A DNA stretch of 64,000 nucleotides, from assembly GCA_039815685.1 (NCBI GenBank), contig JBCBYV010000014.1, forward strand, positions 1 through 64,000, in the 5' to 3' direction. Numbering within the stretch: position 1 is the stretch's first letter; each line of letters begins with the position of its first letter. Of this stretch, positions 63,940 through 64,000 are shown one piece after another. This DNA comes from Thermohalobaculum sp039815685. GTDB lineage: Bacteria > Pseudomonadota > Alphaproteobacteria > Rhodobacterales > Rhodobacteraceae. The position numbers were made by a program, and so were the translations under genes. The notes under the pieces are model-generated. The model did not search any database. It worked only from the letters and a program-made list of their open reading frames with translations, and was not told the origin of the DNA.

Positions 63940-64000
63940 ATGGACTTGGCCGGAGAGATTGGCAAGGAAGGCTGCATGGCAGGGCTGGTGTCGGGTTTTG
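63940..64000 (+). CDS. Possible 5' end of a gene, truncated by the window
   Basis: An open frame begins at ATG 63940 (MDLAGEIGKEGCMAGLVSGF) or at the in-frame ATG 63976, which has GGAAGG 5 nt upstream. Twenty codons are too few to identify it. Confidence 0.3.
   Translation, partial: MDLAGEIGKEGCMAGLVSGF

Overview
The window is GC-rich chromosomal DNA from an alphaproteobacterium, most likely of the Rhodobacterales/Paracoccaceae type. The evidence is gene content and order, not a database match: hisC-tyrC followed by DUF2125 and ChaC genes, a B12-dependent class II ribonucleotide reductase, several TRAP transporters, a rhizobial-style glycerol ABC operon, a glutamate-synthase-like glx/mgs operon and histidine-utilisation genes. 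I see no rRNA, tRNA, CRISPR array or intact insertion sequence. Nearly all the DNA is coding, and many starts are fixed by Shine-Dalgarno sequences or ATGA/TGATG overlaps.

Layout. 1-3.7 kb: an EAD1-like (effector-associated) protein at an AT-rich edge, glyoxalase II, a methyltransferase and a secreted matrixin-type metalloprotease carrying DUF4214. 3.9-15.4 kb: an AAA+ ATPase, hisC-tyrC, DUF2125, ChaC, a LysM/solute-binding protein, a stomatin/NfeD pair and a large MscS-type channel. 15.7-21.4 kb: an NTF2-like protein, nrdJ with a LexA-like box upstream, an EamA exporter, a pseudouridine synthase, TadA and a DksA-like protein.

21.9-28.6 kb: a putative catabolic locus. A LysR regulator and an Old Yellow Enzyme homologue diverge from an operon of DUF1445, TRAP DctPQM and DUF2848; the substrate is unknown. 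28.6-37.2 kb: cupin, FAD oxidoreductase, acyl-CoA ligase, FkbM methyltransferase, a MaoC-phosphate acetyltransferase fusion, a secreted Cys-rich protein and a polytopic glycosyltransferase-like protein.

37.3-43.3 kb: six-gene ABC operon matching GlpSTPQ-DUF2160-GlpV (glycerol type). Its two ATPases carry complementary motif losses that would give one normal and one degenerate ATP site. 43.6-48.4 kb: class II amidotransferase, GXGXG protein, FMN glutamate synthase domain, GlnT/GmaS and an XRE-cupin regulator (GlxBCD-GlnT or MgsABC-GmaS), with a long inverted repeat just upstream of the first gene.

48.9-53.8 kb: a TakP-like TRAP system whose large permease has a C-terminal helical extension of about 330 residues and whose small permease is oversized. 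54.1-58.3 kb: hutF divergent from hutI-hutH; hutU and hutG are not here. 58.5-64 kb: RlmJ, an ATP-dependent DNA ligase, a second DUF4214 protein (with a spondin-like domain), a GNAT and MnmD. A family of short palindromic repeats sits in the larger gaps near 15.5, 21.7 and 48.6-48.8 kb.
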